Origin: Micromonospora andamanensis
GTDB lineage: Bacteria > Actinomycetota > Actinomycetes > Mycobacteriales > Micromonosporaceae
Length of the DNA: 64,000 bases
Direction: 5' to 3'
Assembly: GCF_016863495.1 (NCBI RefSeq)
Contig: NZ_BOOZ01000002.1
Location: 124,001 to 188,000 of the forward strand
In this document: in pieces, positions 52,955 through 60,415 of the stretch
How positions within the stretch are numbered: the stretch's first letter is position 1
Layout: the number at the start of each line of letters is the position of its first letter
Made by a program: the position numbers and the translations under genes
The notes under the pieces: model-generated
What the model was told of the DNA's origin: nothing
What the model saw: the letters and a program-made list of their open reading frames with translations, nothing else
The model's database searches: none

Positions 52955-53149
52955 TCAGTGGTCGTTGCGGGTGGCTTCGATGAAGGTGGTCCAGGCGGTG
53001 GGGGTGAAGGTGAGGGCGGGGCCGTGCGGGTCTTTGCTGTCCCGTACGGCCACGACGCCGGGCAGATTGTCGGTGACCTCGATGCAGTCGCCGCCGTTGC
53101 TGCCGCTACGGGTGCTTTTGCGCCAGCGAGCGCCGGTCAGATCAGCCAT
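52955..53149 (-). CDS. DUF397-domain protein
   Basis: The 64-aa protein is a complete DUF397 unit: LTGARWRKSTRSGSNGGDCIEV and AVRDSKDPHGPALTFTPTAW, with the family's conserved start and Ser-Gly-x-GG turn. Its ATG lies within the end of the upstream XRE gene (8-nt overlap). DUF397 proteins usually accompany XRE-Scr1 regulators in actinobacteria and have been discussed as part of WhiJ-like developmental or toxin-antitoxin-like modules. The molecular role here is open. Confidence 0.92.
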   Translation of the reverse strand: MADLTGARWRKSTRSGSNGGDCIEVTDNLPGVVAVRDSKDPHGPALTFTPTAWTTFIEATRNDH

Positions 53150-54023
53150 GGTGGACCTCTCCGATGATCTTGTTGATGAGGTGCCTCGATTGTCCTCCAT
53201 CGAAGGCGAGCTGATCCAGGCTCTTCCAGACCTTCTCGTAGGCAGCGAACTCTTCCGGCCGATCGAGGTAGAGCGCGCCAGTCCACGACTCGCTGTAGAT
53301 CACAGAGGGCTCTGGCGTTGCCCGGTTGCCAAGCGGGAACTCCAGCATGACGAAGGTGCCAGCCTCGACACCCCTGTGTAGACCTGCTGACAACGGCAGA
53401 ACTCGAACGTGCACGTTCTCCCGCTCGCCGACGTCGAGCAGGTGCCGTAGTTGCTCGACCATCGTCGGCCGGTCGCCGACGATCCGTAGCAGCGCGCCCT
53501 CCGAGATGACGACGTCCATCTCGGGTGCTGACGGCAGGCGACGTGTCAGCAGTGATTGTCGCTGGAGCCGCACCTGAACCAGACGTTCACGCTCGTCATC
53601 CGTCACCTCTGCGCGATGTTGGTAGACGGCCAGCGCATAGCTGCGGGTCTGTAACAGCCCTGGGATCAGGGCTTCGTCATACCTTCGAATTCGGCATGCG
53701 GCGGATTCGAGGCCGACGTACAGCTCGAACCAGTCGGGGATCGCGTCGCCGTAGGCGTGCCACCAGCCTTTCGCCTTTGTCTCGCCGGCCAGGGCGGTAA
53801 GCGCCCGGGTCAGTTCGCCGCGTGCGGCGTACAACTCGCACATGGCCCGGACGTCGACGCCGCGTACCGAGCCGAGGCCGCTCTCGATGCGCCACACCTT
53901 CTGCCGGCTGCATTCCAGGGCCTCGGCTGCGGCGTCGAGGGTCACCCCGGCCTCGGTGCGCAGGTCACGCAGTGCTCGGCCCAGTTGGCGACGGGGCACC
54001 GTCGACCCCATGTCATCGGCCAC
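53142..54023 (-). CDS. XRE-family regulator with DUF5753 (Scr1) domain
   Basis: The 293-aa protein has an N-terminal helix-turn-helix (LGRALRDLRTEAGVTLDAAA, ECSRQKVWRIESG) and a DUF5753/Scr1-type ligand domain (about 100-290) containing RRYDEALIPGLLQTRSYA, a hallmark of WhiJ-like regulators. GTG 54023 follows GGAGGGAG with 6-nt spacing; ATG 54011 and longer frames are alternatives. It is coupled to DUF397 and diverges from the zinc-ribbon operon. Repeated TGCAACAT motifs in the 215-bp intergenic region may be its binding sites. Confidence 0.92.
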   Translation of the reverse strand: MADDMGSTVPRRQLGRALRDLRTEAGVTLDAAAEALECSRQKVWRIESGLGSVRGVDVRAMCELYAARGELTRALTALAGETKAKGWWHAYGDAIPDWFELYVGLESAACRIRRYDEALIPGLLQTRSYALAVYQHRAEVTDDERERLVQVRLQRQSLLTRRLPSAPEMDVVISEGALLRIVGDRPTMVEQLRHLLDVGERENVHVRVLPLSAGLHRGVEAGTFVMLEFPLGNRATPEPSVIYSESWTGALYLDRPEEFAAYEKVWKSLDQLAFDGGQSRHLINKIIGEVHHG

Positions 54024-54047
54024 CCGGCTCTCCCTCCGGTCGATTTT

Positions 54048-54088
54048 TGCAACATCCCGGCGGCCGTTCTGCAACATGCAAGCGTTGC
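54048..54088. promoter_or_regulatory. Candidate XRE operator cluster
   Basis: TGCAACAT occurs at 54048-54055 and 54070-54077 (22-bp period, about two helical turns), and GCAA-GCG-TTGC at 54078-54088 is a small palindrome. The cluster lies just upstream of the XRE gene start, between the divergent genes. Confidence 0.4.
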
Positions 54089-54238
54089 CCGCGAATAGCG
54101 GAACAGTTTGACGGGACATTCATTGCCATGGTCTCTCCGACCCTACAAGATGGAGTCGGCAAAGGCGATGAGCGTGGAATTCCCGTCGCCCGTGAATTGT
54201 CGAGACAATCTGTCACAGAGCAAAGGTGAGGTGCTGTC

Positions 54239-54355
54239 GTGCGTGCGTTTCTTCGGCATTGTCGGGCCGAGCCTGCCCATCCCCAGCGGATCAAGGACGC
54301 GCTGAAGAGCTGGCAGTCGAAGCTGGCCCGCGAGACGCAGGCGGCCCGCCGGTGA
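54239..54355 (+). CDS. Small basic protein, 38 aa, first gene of the zinc-ribbon operon
   Basis: A 38-codon frame starting GTG 54239 after AAAGGTGAGG. It encodes a very basic peptide with a short helix (IKDALKSWQSKLARETQAARR near the end). Its stop overlaps the next GTG as GTGA, which supports it being translated. It is too short for most ORF finders. A nucleic-acid- or membrane-interacting role would fit the charge, but that is only a guess. Confidence 0.5.
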   Translation: MRAFLRHCRAEPAHPQRIKDALKSWQSKLARETQAARR

Positions 54356-54603
54356 CCCGCCGCTGGGTGGCGCACCTACCGTTCACCGCCGCCGATCTGC
54401 CCGCCGCCCGGCAGTTCGCCGGCACCCTGGCCCGCTCGCTGAGCTTCCTGTCCGAGGTGGACGCTGGTGAGACCACGGTCTCCGCCGAGGACGAGCAGGG
54501 CGTACGCCATCGGGTCTTCTGCGACCTGGCGTTGACGCACGGCCGGCGGTGCGGACGCCGGGCCGGCCACGACGGGGCCTGCGCGTGGCGGACTTCGCGG
54601 TGA
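54352..54603 (+). CDS. Hypothetical 83-aa protein of the zinc-ribbon operon
   Basis: Coupled by 4-nt overlaps on both sides (54352-54355 and 54600-54603). It reads RRWVAHLPFTAADLPAARQF, then an acidic centre and a Cys-containing end (VFCDLALTHGRRCGRRAGHDGACAW, in two pieces). The C-terminal Cys/His residues could bind metal. No family is recognised. It was probably acquired or inherited as a unit with the other two genes. Confidence 0.6.
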   Translation: MTRRWVAHLPFTAADLPAARQFAGTLARSLSFLSEVDAGETTVSAEDEQGVRHRVFCDLALTHGRRCGRRAGHDGACAWRTSR

Positions 54604-56618
54604 CCGCGGCGACCAGCATCGTCTGTCCGGACTGCGACGGCACGACGTTCACGCTGCTGCCGTGCCGGTGCACCAGCTTCGGTGACCGGTTCCTCGCCGA
54701 CGACGCGGCGACACCCGTCCAGCGTGAGGCGTACCGCGACTGTGAGCAGTGCCGGGGGACGGGCAGTGTCGCGTACTCCTGTCATCGCTGCCGACGGCGC
54801 GGTCGGCGGCGGGCGCAGCTGGTGCTCAGCGTGGCCAACCTGGACACCGGCGCAGTCGCCTCCCACCGGGTGGTGCCCGGCGGCCTGGACCCGCAACCGG
54901 AGCCGTCCGGCGGCTGGGTGGTCCCGCTGGCTGACCGGGTACGCGAGCTGGCCGCCGCCGTCGGTGCAGCCGTTACCGGCGACGAGCCATCGCTGAGGCT
55001 GCCGGCGCAGTGGCGGCCCGACCTGCCGGCCGCGCGGCGACACGAGCTGGAGGCCCAGGCGATCGTGGGCCTGGACCACACTCCCTGGCGGCTGTTCGTC
55101 TGTCGGTCGGACGCCGCGCCGCCGGTCGATCCGGCCGCCCGGCTGGGGCGGCTCTGCGCGCTGGCCGACCTGCTCCTGCTCGACCTGGTGATCGACGCCC
55201 GCCAGCAGGGCGCGCAGGTCGACTGGAACATCCGCTACGAGGTGCCCGGCTCGCCGGTGCCGATGACCTGGCTCGGGCACGCCGACCTACCGGCGGCATT
55301 GGCCGGCACCGACGTGGCCGACGCGCTCGCCGGACTCACCGAGCGTGGCCGTAGCGCCCCCGCCCGGCTGCTGCACCTCGACGGGCCGCGCCCGCCCGCC
55401 GTGCCGGCCGTCGACGTGGACCAGCTCGAACGGCGCATCCTCGCCGACTGCGTCGACCCGAAGACCGGCGTCGAGCTGCCCGGCGCGCAGGCGCTCTGGC
55501 GCGACGGCTGCTGGTGGCATACCAGCCTGCGGGGCGGCGAACCGGTCGAACACCTGGTGGAGCAGCCCACCGGCCAGGTCGTCCGCCGGGTACGGGTGCC
55601 GCTGCGGCGGGGCTGCCCGCCACCCGATCCGCCGTGGCTCGGCCAGCCGATCGCCTGGCGGCGCTGCCCGGACTGCGTTCCCGGCAGCCGGCTGCGCAGC
55701 TGCGACTGCCGCCTCGGTGGCCGACCCGCCGACACCGACTGCGCGCACTGCGGCGGTGTCGGGATGCGGCCGTCCGCGCTGACCTGCCTCACCTGCTGCG
55801 GCACCCACCGGCTGTACGAGACGGTGCTAGTCACCCTGACGGACCTGCGGCACCGGGTGGTACACCTGGCCTGGCGGTCCGGCGTGCCGGAGGAGGCCAC
55901 GCTGGTCGCCACGCAGCCCGGCGGCAAGCCGGTGGTCCAGCTTCCCGACCGCTACCGGCTCGGGTCCTGGGCACCCATCCTCGGGGTACGACCGGAGGAC
56001 CTCGCCGAGGCCGACGGCGGCCACGAGATCGACCATGACCTGCGCGGTGGACATGTCACCCTGCCCTGGCCCGGGGCCGACCCGGTCTCCGAACATGTGC
56101 GTGCCGCCGGGCGGGGCCAGCCGGCCGCGCGGCTGATCGTGACGGCGGTACGCCCCGACGCCCCGCCGCTGGCCGAGCTGATTCGGCTCGCGCTCGGCCT
56201 CGACCTGGCGCTTGAGGTAAGCGTCTGCGACCTGCGGCACCACGCCGGTGACCCGCTGTGCCTGGACGGGGTGCGTTGGTCGGTTCATCTGCGCAGCCGC
56301 GCCGCACCGGTCCACCCGGACGAACTGCCGTACCGACCCAGCGTGGAGTCCGCCCTCGCCTGGTGCCGGGAGTGCCTGGACGACACCGTCGCGGCAGCAG
56401 TTCCCGCCGATCCGGCCGAGCCTGTCCCGGTGCCCCGGTCCGGGCCGCGGGACTTGGTCGCAGACCCGGTGCCGGTCCTGCTGCGGCTGGCCGCTCGGCA
56501 CGCCCGGCAGACTCTGACCGTGCGCTTCACCCGCGCTGGCTGCACCCTGCACCGCCACGACGGCGACGGCGTACGTGTGGTTGCCACCGCCCCCGACCTG
56601 CACGATTTTGAGCGATGA
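54600..56618 (+). CDS. Large zinc-ribbon-rich protein (DnaJ-CR-like Cys clusters)
   Basis: I do not recognise a named family for this 672-aa protein. It has an N-terminal four-pair cysteine cluster (Cys9/12, 22/24, 48/51, 61/64) that includes CEQCRGTG, the CxxCxGxG repeat of DnaJ zinc centres. A second cluster lies at 356-400 (CPDC, CDC, CAHCGGVG, CLTCC). Between and after are Ala/Leu-rich regions without catalytic motifs; no J-domain is present. GTG 54600 overlaps the previous stop by 4 nt, matching the coupling of the operon; the frame is open to 54549. It is likely cytoplasmic. Binding of unfolded protein or nucleic acid is possible. Confidence 0.6.
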   Translation: MTAATSIVCPDCDGTTFTLLPCRCTSFGDRFLADDAATPVQREAYRDCEQCRGTGSVAYSCHRCRRRGRRRAQLVLSVANLDTGAVASHRVVPGGLDPQPEPSGGWVVPLADRVRELAAAVGAAVTGDEPSLRLPAQWRPDLPAARRHELEAQAIVGLDHTPWRLFVCRSDAAPPVDPAARLGRLCALADLLLLDLVIDARQQGAQVDWNIRYEVPGSPVPMTWLGHADLPAALAGTDVADALAGLTERGRSAPARLLHLDGPRPPAVPAVDVDQLERRILADCVDPKTGVELPGAQALWRDGCWWHTSLRGGEPVEHLVEQPTGQVVRRVRVPLRRGCPPPDPPWLGQPIAWRRCPDCVPGSRLRSCDCRLGGRPADTDCAHCGGVGMRPSALTCLTCCGTHRLYETVLVTLTDLRHRVVHLAWRSGVPEEATLVATQPGGKPVVQLPDRYRLGSWAPILGVRPEDLAEADGGHEIDHDLRGGHVTLPWPGADPVSEHVRAAGRGQPAARLIVTAVRPDAPPLAELIRLALGLDLALEVSVCDLRHHAGDPLCLDGVRWSVHLRSRAAPVHPDELPYRPSVESALAWCRECLDDTVAAAVPADPAEPVPVPRSGPRDLVADPVPVLLRLAARHARQTLTVRFTRAGCTLHRHDGDGVRVVATAPDLHDFER

Positions 56619-56669
56619 GAAGATGAATGGAAGCGACCGGCCGTGGCACGGTGGGCGGGGAGGTGGCCG

Positions 56670-57074
56670 GTGAGCAGGGCGGTCGAGGAGACGAACCGGG
56701 CGATGCTGCGCGCTCGGGACGCCATGGACCGCGCGTACGCGCGACCGCTCGACATCCCCACACTGGCGAAGATCGCGCATGTCTCCGAGGCGCACTTCAT
56801 CCGCACCTTCCGGGCCACCTTCGGTGAGACGCCGCACCGGTACCTGCAACGGCGTCGGGTGGAGCGGGCCATGTACCTGCTGCTGCACACCGGCCAGGAT
56901 GTGACGGAGGTGTGCACGGCTGTCGGGTTCGGCAGTCTCGGGACGTTCAGTCGTACCTTCCGGCAGATCGTCGGTGAGTCGCCCACCGACTACCGCAGGC
57001 GGCGGACGGCGCCCGTCGCGCCGGTGCCGAGTTGCTTCACGAAGGCGTGGACCAGACCGAGCAGTTTTGGATAA
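56670..57074 (+). CDS. AraC-family transcriptional regulator (DNA-binding domain only)
   Basis: The 134-aa protein consists almost only of the double helix-turn-helix: PTLAKIAHVSEAHFIRTFRATFGETPHRYLQRRRVERA (in parts), then VTEVCTAVGFGSLGTFSRTFRQIVGESPTDYRRR. It ends VPSCFTKAWTRP, a tail I associate with AraC proteins paired with VOC proteins. GTG 56670 has GGGGAGG 6 nt upstream. The VOC gene begins 35 bp downstream and is the likely target or partner. Confidence 0.88.
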   Translation: MSRAVEETNRAMLRARDAMDRAYARPLDIPTLAKIAHVSEAHFIRTFRATFGETPHRYLQRRRVERAMYLLLHTGQDVTEVCTAVGFGSLGTFSRTFRQIVGESPTDYRRRRTAPVAPVPSCFTKAWTRPSSFG

Positions 57075-57096
57075 GCAGCAGGTCAGGGCGTTGCAT

Positions 57097-57102
57097 TAGC
57101 GT
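57097..57102 (+). promoter_or_regulatory. Leaderless-type -10 box of the VOC gene
   Basis: TAGCGT ends 7 nt before the ATG at 57110; no ribosome site lies between. Confidence 0.45.
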
Positions 57103-57109
57103 TTCGGGC

Positions 57110-57529
57110 ATGACGATGAACGCGATCAGCCGCTCCCAGATCTACGTCCTCGACCAGGACGAGGCGCTCGACTTCTACATCGGCAAGCTCGGTCTGGAGC
57201 TGAACACCGATCAGGATCTCGGCTTCATGCGCTGGCTCACGGTGAACATCCCCGGCGACCGGCAGCGGGAGATCCTGCTGGAGAAGCCCGGCCCGCCGAA
57301 TCTCGACCCGGCCACCGCCGAGCAGGTCCGGGAACTGCTCACCAAGGGCGCCGCTGGCGGCTTCCTCTTCATGACCACCGACAACGCCCAGAAGACGTAC
57401 GAGGAACTTGTCGCCAAGGGCGTCGACATCACCGACGAGCCGATGGAACGGCCGTACGGCATCGACTTCGGCATCCGCGACCCGTTCGGCAACCGGATCC
57501 GGATCGGCCAGATGTTCGACAACGGTTGA
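57110..57529 (+). CDS. VOC-family (glyoxalase-like) protein next to AraC
   Basis: The 139-aa protein has two VOC modules (QIYVLDQDEALDFYIGKLGLE, then GFLFMTTDNAQKTYEELVAKG) and ends GIDFGIRDPFGNRIRIGQ. Metal-ligand positions of glyoxalase I are not complete, so a dioxygenase/lyase assignment is not justified. It sits 35 bp after an AraC regulator and 11 bp before a DUF998 gene, which may be cotranscribed. AraC/VOC pairs often handle small-molecule modification. Confidence 0.85.
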   Translation: MTMNAISRSQIYVLDQDEALDFYIGKLGLELNTDQDLGFMRWLTVNIPGDRQREILLEKPGPPNLDPATAEQVRELLTKGAAGGFLFMTTDNAQKTYEELVAKGVDITDEPMERPYGIDFGIRDPFGNRIRIGQMFDNG

Positions 57530-57540
57530 GGGACGCCACG

Positions 57541-58197
57541 ATGACCGAGGCGATAAGCGTCGACCGGCTGAGCGGTCGTGCCGGCTGGGACCGTCTGCTG
57601 GTGACCGGCGGTGTGCTCGCCGGACCGGTGTGGGTCACCGTCGCGTTGGCCCAAGGGCTGACCCGGGAGGCTTTCGACTTCCGGCGGCACCCGGTGAGCG
57701 TGTTGAGCACAGGCGAGCTGGGCTGGGTCCAGATCACCAACTTCGTCGTCGCCGGCCTGCTCTGCGTCGGCGCGGGGGCGGCCCTGCGCCGGGTCGCACA
57801 TCCTGGCCTCGGCCGGCGTGCCGGCCCGTGGCTGATCGGTCAGTACGGTGTCGGGCTGGTCCTCGCCGGTGTTTTCGTCGCCGATCCGCTCGACGGTTTT
57901 CCGGCTGGCACTCCAGCCGGTCCCGGTGAGGTCAGCTGGCACGGTCTGGCGCACTTCGGGGCGGGTGCCGTCGCGTTCTCCGCGCTCATCGGGGCCTGCC
58001 TGCTGGCCGGGCGCCGGTACGCGCGGCAGGGTGAGCGGGGCTGGGCGGCGTACAGCATCGCCACCGGGTCGTTCTTCGCGCTGGCCTGGCTGGCGTTGAT
58101 CAGCTCCGGTGGGCATCCGGTCGCGATGATCGGGTTCGGTGTCGCGGTCGTCGCCGGCTGGGCCTGGGTGTCCCTCACGCTGAACCAGGCGGAGTAG
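57541..58197 (+). CDS. DUF998 membrane protein
   Basis: The 218-aa protein has six predicted helices (about residues 20-38, 60-82, 95-115, 137-158, 170-188, 194-212) and the DUF998 features FRRHPVSVLSTGELGWVQ and DPLDGFPAGTP near the first loops. The family's function is unknown. ATG 57541 is preferred over GTG 57526. It ends just before a strong hairpin shared with the convergent endonuclease/phosphatase gene. Confidence 0.85.
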   Translation: MTEAISVDRLSGRAGWDRLLVTGGVLAGPVWVTVALAQGLTREAFDFRRHPVSVLSTGELGWVQITNFVVAGLLCVGAGAALRRVAHPGLGRRAGPWLIGQYGVGLVLAGVFVADPLDGFPAGTPAGPGEVSWHGLAHFGAGAVAFSALIGACLLAGRRYARQGERGWAAYSIATGSFFALAWLALISSGGHPVAMIGFGVAVVAGWAWVSLTLNQAE

Positions 58198-58202
58198 TCG
58201 GC

Positions 58203-58230
58203 GGGCCCGGCGTCGCTGGACGCCGGGCCC
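58203..58230. terminator. Bidirectional hairpin between DUF998 and the endonuclease/phosphatase gene
   Basis: A perfect 12-bp stem (GGGCCCGGCGTC / GACGCCGGGCCC) with a GCTG loop, followed by TT on the plus strand. Confidence 0.75.
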
Positions 58231-58238
58231 TTGACACC

Positions 58239-59498
58239 TCAGCGCCGCAGGTCGAGCCAGACCAGCCGGTGGTCGGAGGTGGGGAAGCCGCCCGGCAGGG
58301 CCGGGTCGTAGTCACCGACCAGGCGGAACAGCGGGTCACCCGGCACCGGCCAGAAGATGCCGGTGGCGCGGACCGGCAGGCCCCGGCTCGGCAGCACATA
58401 GTCGACCCGCAGGTTGCCGGGGGTGGTGTCGGCGAAGTCGGCGGTGTCGAAACGCGGATCGCCGCGGTGGTCGAGGTTGGCGCCGCCCTGCCGCCGGGCC
58501 GCGGCGGTACCGCCGGCGCTGGCCGGCGCGACCCGGTCGTTGACCCGGGGGTGGTCGAGCACCTGCTGCGCCGCGCCGGGCACGCTGTCACCGTCGTACG
58601 GGTCGGAGTTCAGGTCCCCGGCGATCACGAACGCCGCTCCCGGTCGCAGCCCGCCGCGCCGACCGTCGTCGTCGTAGATGTAGCCGGCCCGTCCGGGGGA
58701 GACGTAGTCGGCCCAGAAACGGATCTCGTCGTGGTTGCGGCGGCCGTTGCGGTCCTCCGGCCCGTCGAAGACCGGCGGCGTCGGGTGGCTGGCCAGCAGG
58801 TGCACGGTACGGCCGGGCAGCCGGATCGGCAGGTCCCAGTGGCTCTTGGAGGACAGCCGCACGTCGGCCAGCTCGGTCGGGGAGTACCAGTCGGCCGGCG
58901 CGGCTGTGGCCGGGTCGTCGGGCAGCAGCGCGCCGGGCATGTCCCGCCAGCGGAACGTCTGGAACGTACGAACACCTGCCAGGTCGATCGGGTACGCCGA
59001 GTAGACCGCCATGCCGTACTGGCCGGGGAAGAGACCGAAGCCGTAGGCGTCGTCGGGCCCACCGACGGTCCCGTCGTTGTTGAGATCGTGCCCGGAGGGG
59101 ACACCCGTGTTCGACGGTGCCGCGTACCGGTACGGGTAGCGGATCGCCCGGGTGCCGTTGCGCGGCACGGAAAGATAGTTGTCCTGGAACAGCGCTAGCG
59201 CCCGCCCCTGCGGGTCATGGTCGAACTCGTTGATCAGCAGCACGTCCGGGCGTACCCGCTGGATCACCTCGGCGACGTTGCCGGCCTGGATGTTGTCCCG
59301 CCGGGACAAATCGGTGACCAGCCCGCCGGCCGTGTCCCGGTTCAGCGAGGCGTTGAACGTCGCCACCCGCAGCGCACCGCTCCGCTTCCCGCCCGGTTGC
59401 TGCCCACCCGCGGCGGCCGGCGAAGCCACCGCGACGGTCGTCGTCGCGGCGAGCAGCGCCGCCATGATCCCGGCGCACACCGTCGGCTTCGCACCCAT
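58239..59498 (-). CDS. Secreted endonuclease/exonuclease/phosphatase-family protein
   Basis: The 419-aa secreted protein has a signal peptide ending ASPAAA (residue about 30). Its EEP fold shows LRVATFNASLNRD, the metal Glu in LLINEFDHDP, VIAGDLNSDPYDGDSV, the Asp/Asn pair, and the catalytic His in TSDHRLVW at the C-terminus. A calcium-loop-like HDLNNDGTVGGPDD is inserted near residue 135. Such proteins are extracellular nucleases or phosphatases of uncertain substrate. ATG 59498 has GGGAGG 6 nt upstream; GTG 59504 is possible. Confidence 0.85.
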   Translation of the reverse strand: MGAKPTVCAGIMAALLAATTTVAVASPAAAGGQQPGGKRSGALRVATFNASLNRDTAGGLVTDLSRRDNIQAGNVAEVIQRVRPDVLLINEFDHDPQGRALALFQDNYLSVPRNGTRAIRYPYRYAAPSNTGVPSGHDLNNDGTVGGPDDAYGFGLFPGQYGMAVYSAYPIDLAGVRTFQTFRWRDMPGALLPDDPATAAPADWYSPTELADVRLSSKSHWDLPIRLPGRTVHLLASHPTPPVFDGPEDRNGRRNHDEIRFWADYVSPGRAGYIYDDDGRRGGLRPGAAFVIAGDLNSDPYDGDSVPGAAQQVLDHPRVNDRVAPASAGGTAAARRQGGANLDHRGDPRFDTADFADTTPGNLRVDYVLPSRGLPVRATGIFWPVPGDPLFRLVGDYDPALPGGFPTSDHRLVWLDLRR

Positions 59499-59625
59499 CG
59501 ACACCCTCCCGATCCACGATCAACGATCGCCACGCTACCGGGACCGCCATGACGCCAGGGTGAACCGTGGTCGACGATCAACCCATGCGCTCAGGATGGC
59601 TCATCCATGGCGTTCCTCCGCAGCC

Positions 59626-60096
59626 TCACAGTGGACCCAGGACGTCGTGTGGGTCCGCGTCCAGGGCGAGCGTGTCGAGTACCGCCAGGAGCTGGCGTTC
59701 CTCGTAACGGAAGTGGCTCTCCATGATGGCGGCGATCCCCTCGACGTGGCGGTCGAGTTCGGCCGGGGAGGCGGCCCGGTCCACGGCAGCCTGCAGCCCC
59801 GCGAGCAGATGCGCGATCATCGAGTGGTCCTGCTTCAGGTGACGCAGGGTGTCGCGCAGCTCCGGATGGGCGGCGGCGATCGCGGGGAACAGCTCGCGGT
59901 CCTCGCCCTCGTGGTGCCCGGTCAGCGCGGCACAGAAGCCGTGACAGAACAGCAGCAGATCACGGGTGGCGGGTTCCGCCGCCTCGCCACCGGCGAGTGC
60001 GCTGCGGGTCAGGCGCAGGGCTTCGCGCAGCCGATCGTGCACGCTGCGCAACTCGTGACTCCAGGCGACGAGCCTGGTCTTCTCGCCCTCAGACAC
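59626..60096 (-). CDS. Hemerythrin HHE-domain protein
   Basis: The 156-aa four-helix-bundle protein has the di-iron ligands HDRL (about residue 20), HHEGEDRELFP (about 61-71), LKQDHSMIAHL (about 88-98) and SHFRYEERQLL (about 127-137). Hemerythrin-like proteins bind O2 or NO, or sense iron or redox state. The start is read as GTG 60096. No regulator is attached. It lies downstream of ilvD on the same strand, separated by a 319-bp gap with a palindrome, so it is probably transcribed separately. Confidence 0.9.
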   Translation of the reverse strand: MSEGEKTRLVAWSHELRSVHDRLREALRLTRSALAGGEAAEPATRDLLLFCHGFCAALTGHHEGEDRELFPAIAAAHPELRDTLRHLKQDHSMIAHLLAGLQAAVDRAASPAELDRHVEGIAAIMESHFRYEERQLLAVLDTLALDADPHDVLGPL

Positions 60097-60415
60097 AGGA
60101 GGGCGAAGGCAACGACAATGTCATCGTCGTGGTCCTTCGTGTCCGACGCCTCCATGCCTGACACGGTCTGCCACCGGCACGCGACGTTGGGACCAGGCTA
60201 CCCGACGGAGCCGGCGACCGTTGCCCCCGGACGCACCGCCGGAGGCGCTGTCGAGCTGATCCGTCCGTGCTGTCAGGCGGGTCCGTCACCCGCCGCAGCC
60301 ACCGCGATCCACTTGCGCCATCAGCTCGACAGCACCACACCTACCCCTGCTGCCCGGCCCCGCCCGAGGCAGAGCCATCCGGCCGAACCTTCCCCGGCGA
60401 TGCGCCGTCAACGTG
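60097..60415. other. 319-bp gap between ilvD and the hemerythrin gene
   Basis: I see no gene. It holds a nested stem-loop (60247-60333) and no convincing promoter for the hemerythrin gene. The remaining sequence is unremarkable high-GC DNA. Confidence 0.5.
60247..60333. repeat. Nested stem-loop element downstream of ilvD
   Basis: Perfect 14-bp outer arms (GCTGTCGAGCTGAT at 60247-60260 and its complement at 60320-60333) enclose 59 nt that contain a 7-bp inner hairpin GGCGGGT / ACCCGCC (60276-60294). It could be a terminator for ilvD, a small RNA or a dispersed palindrome. Confidence 0.55.
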
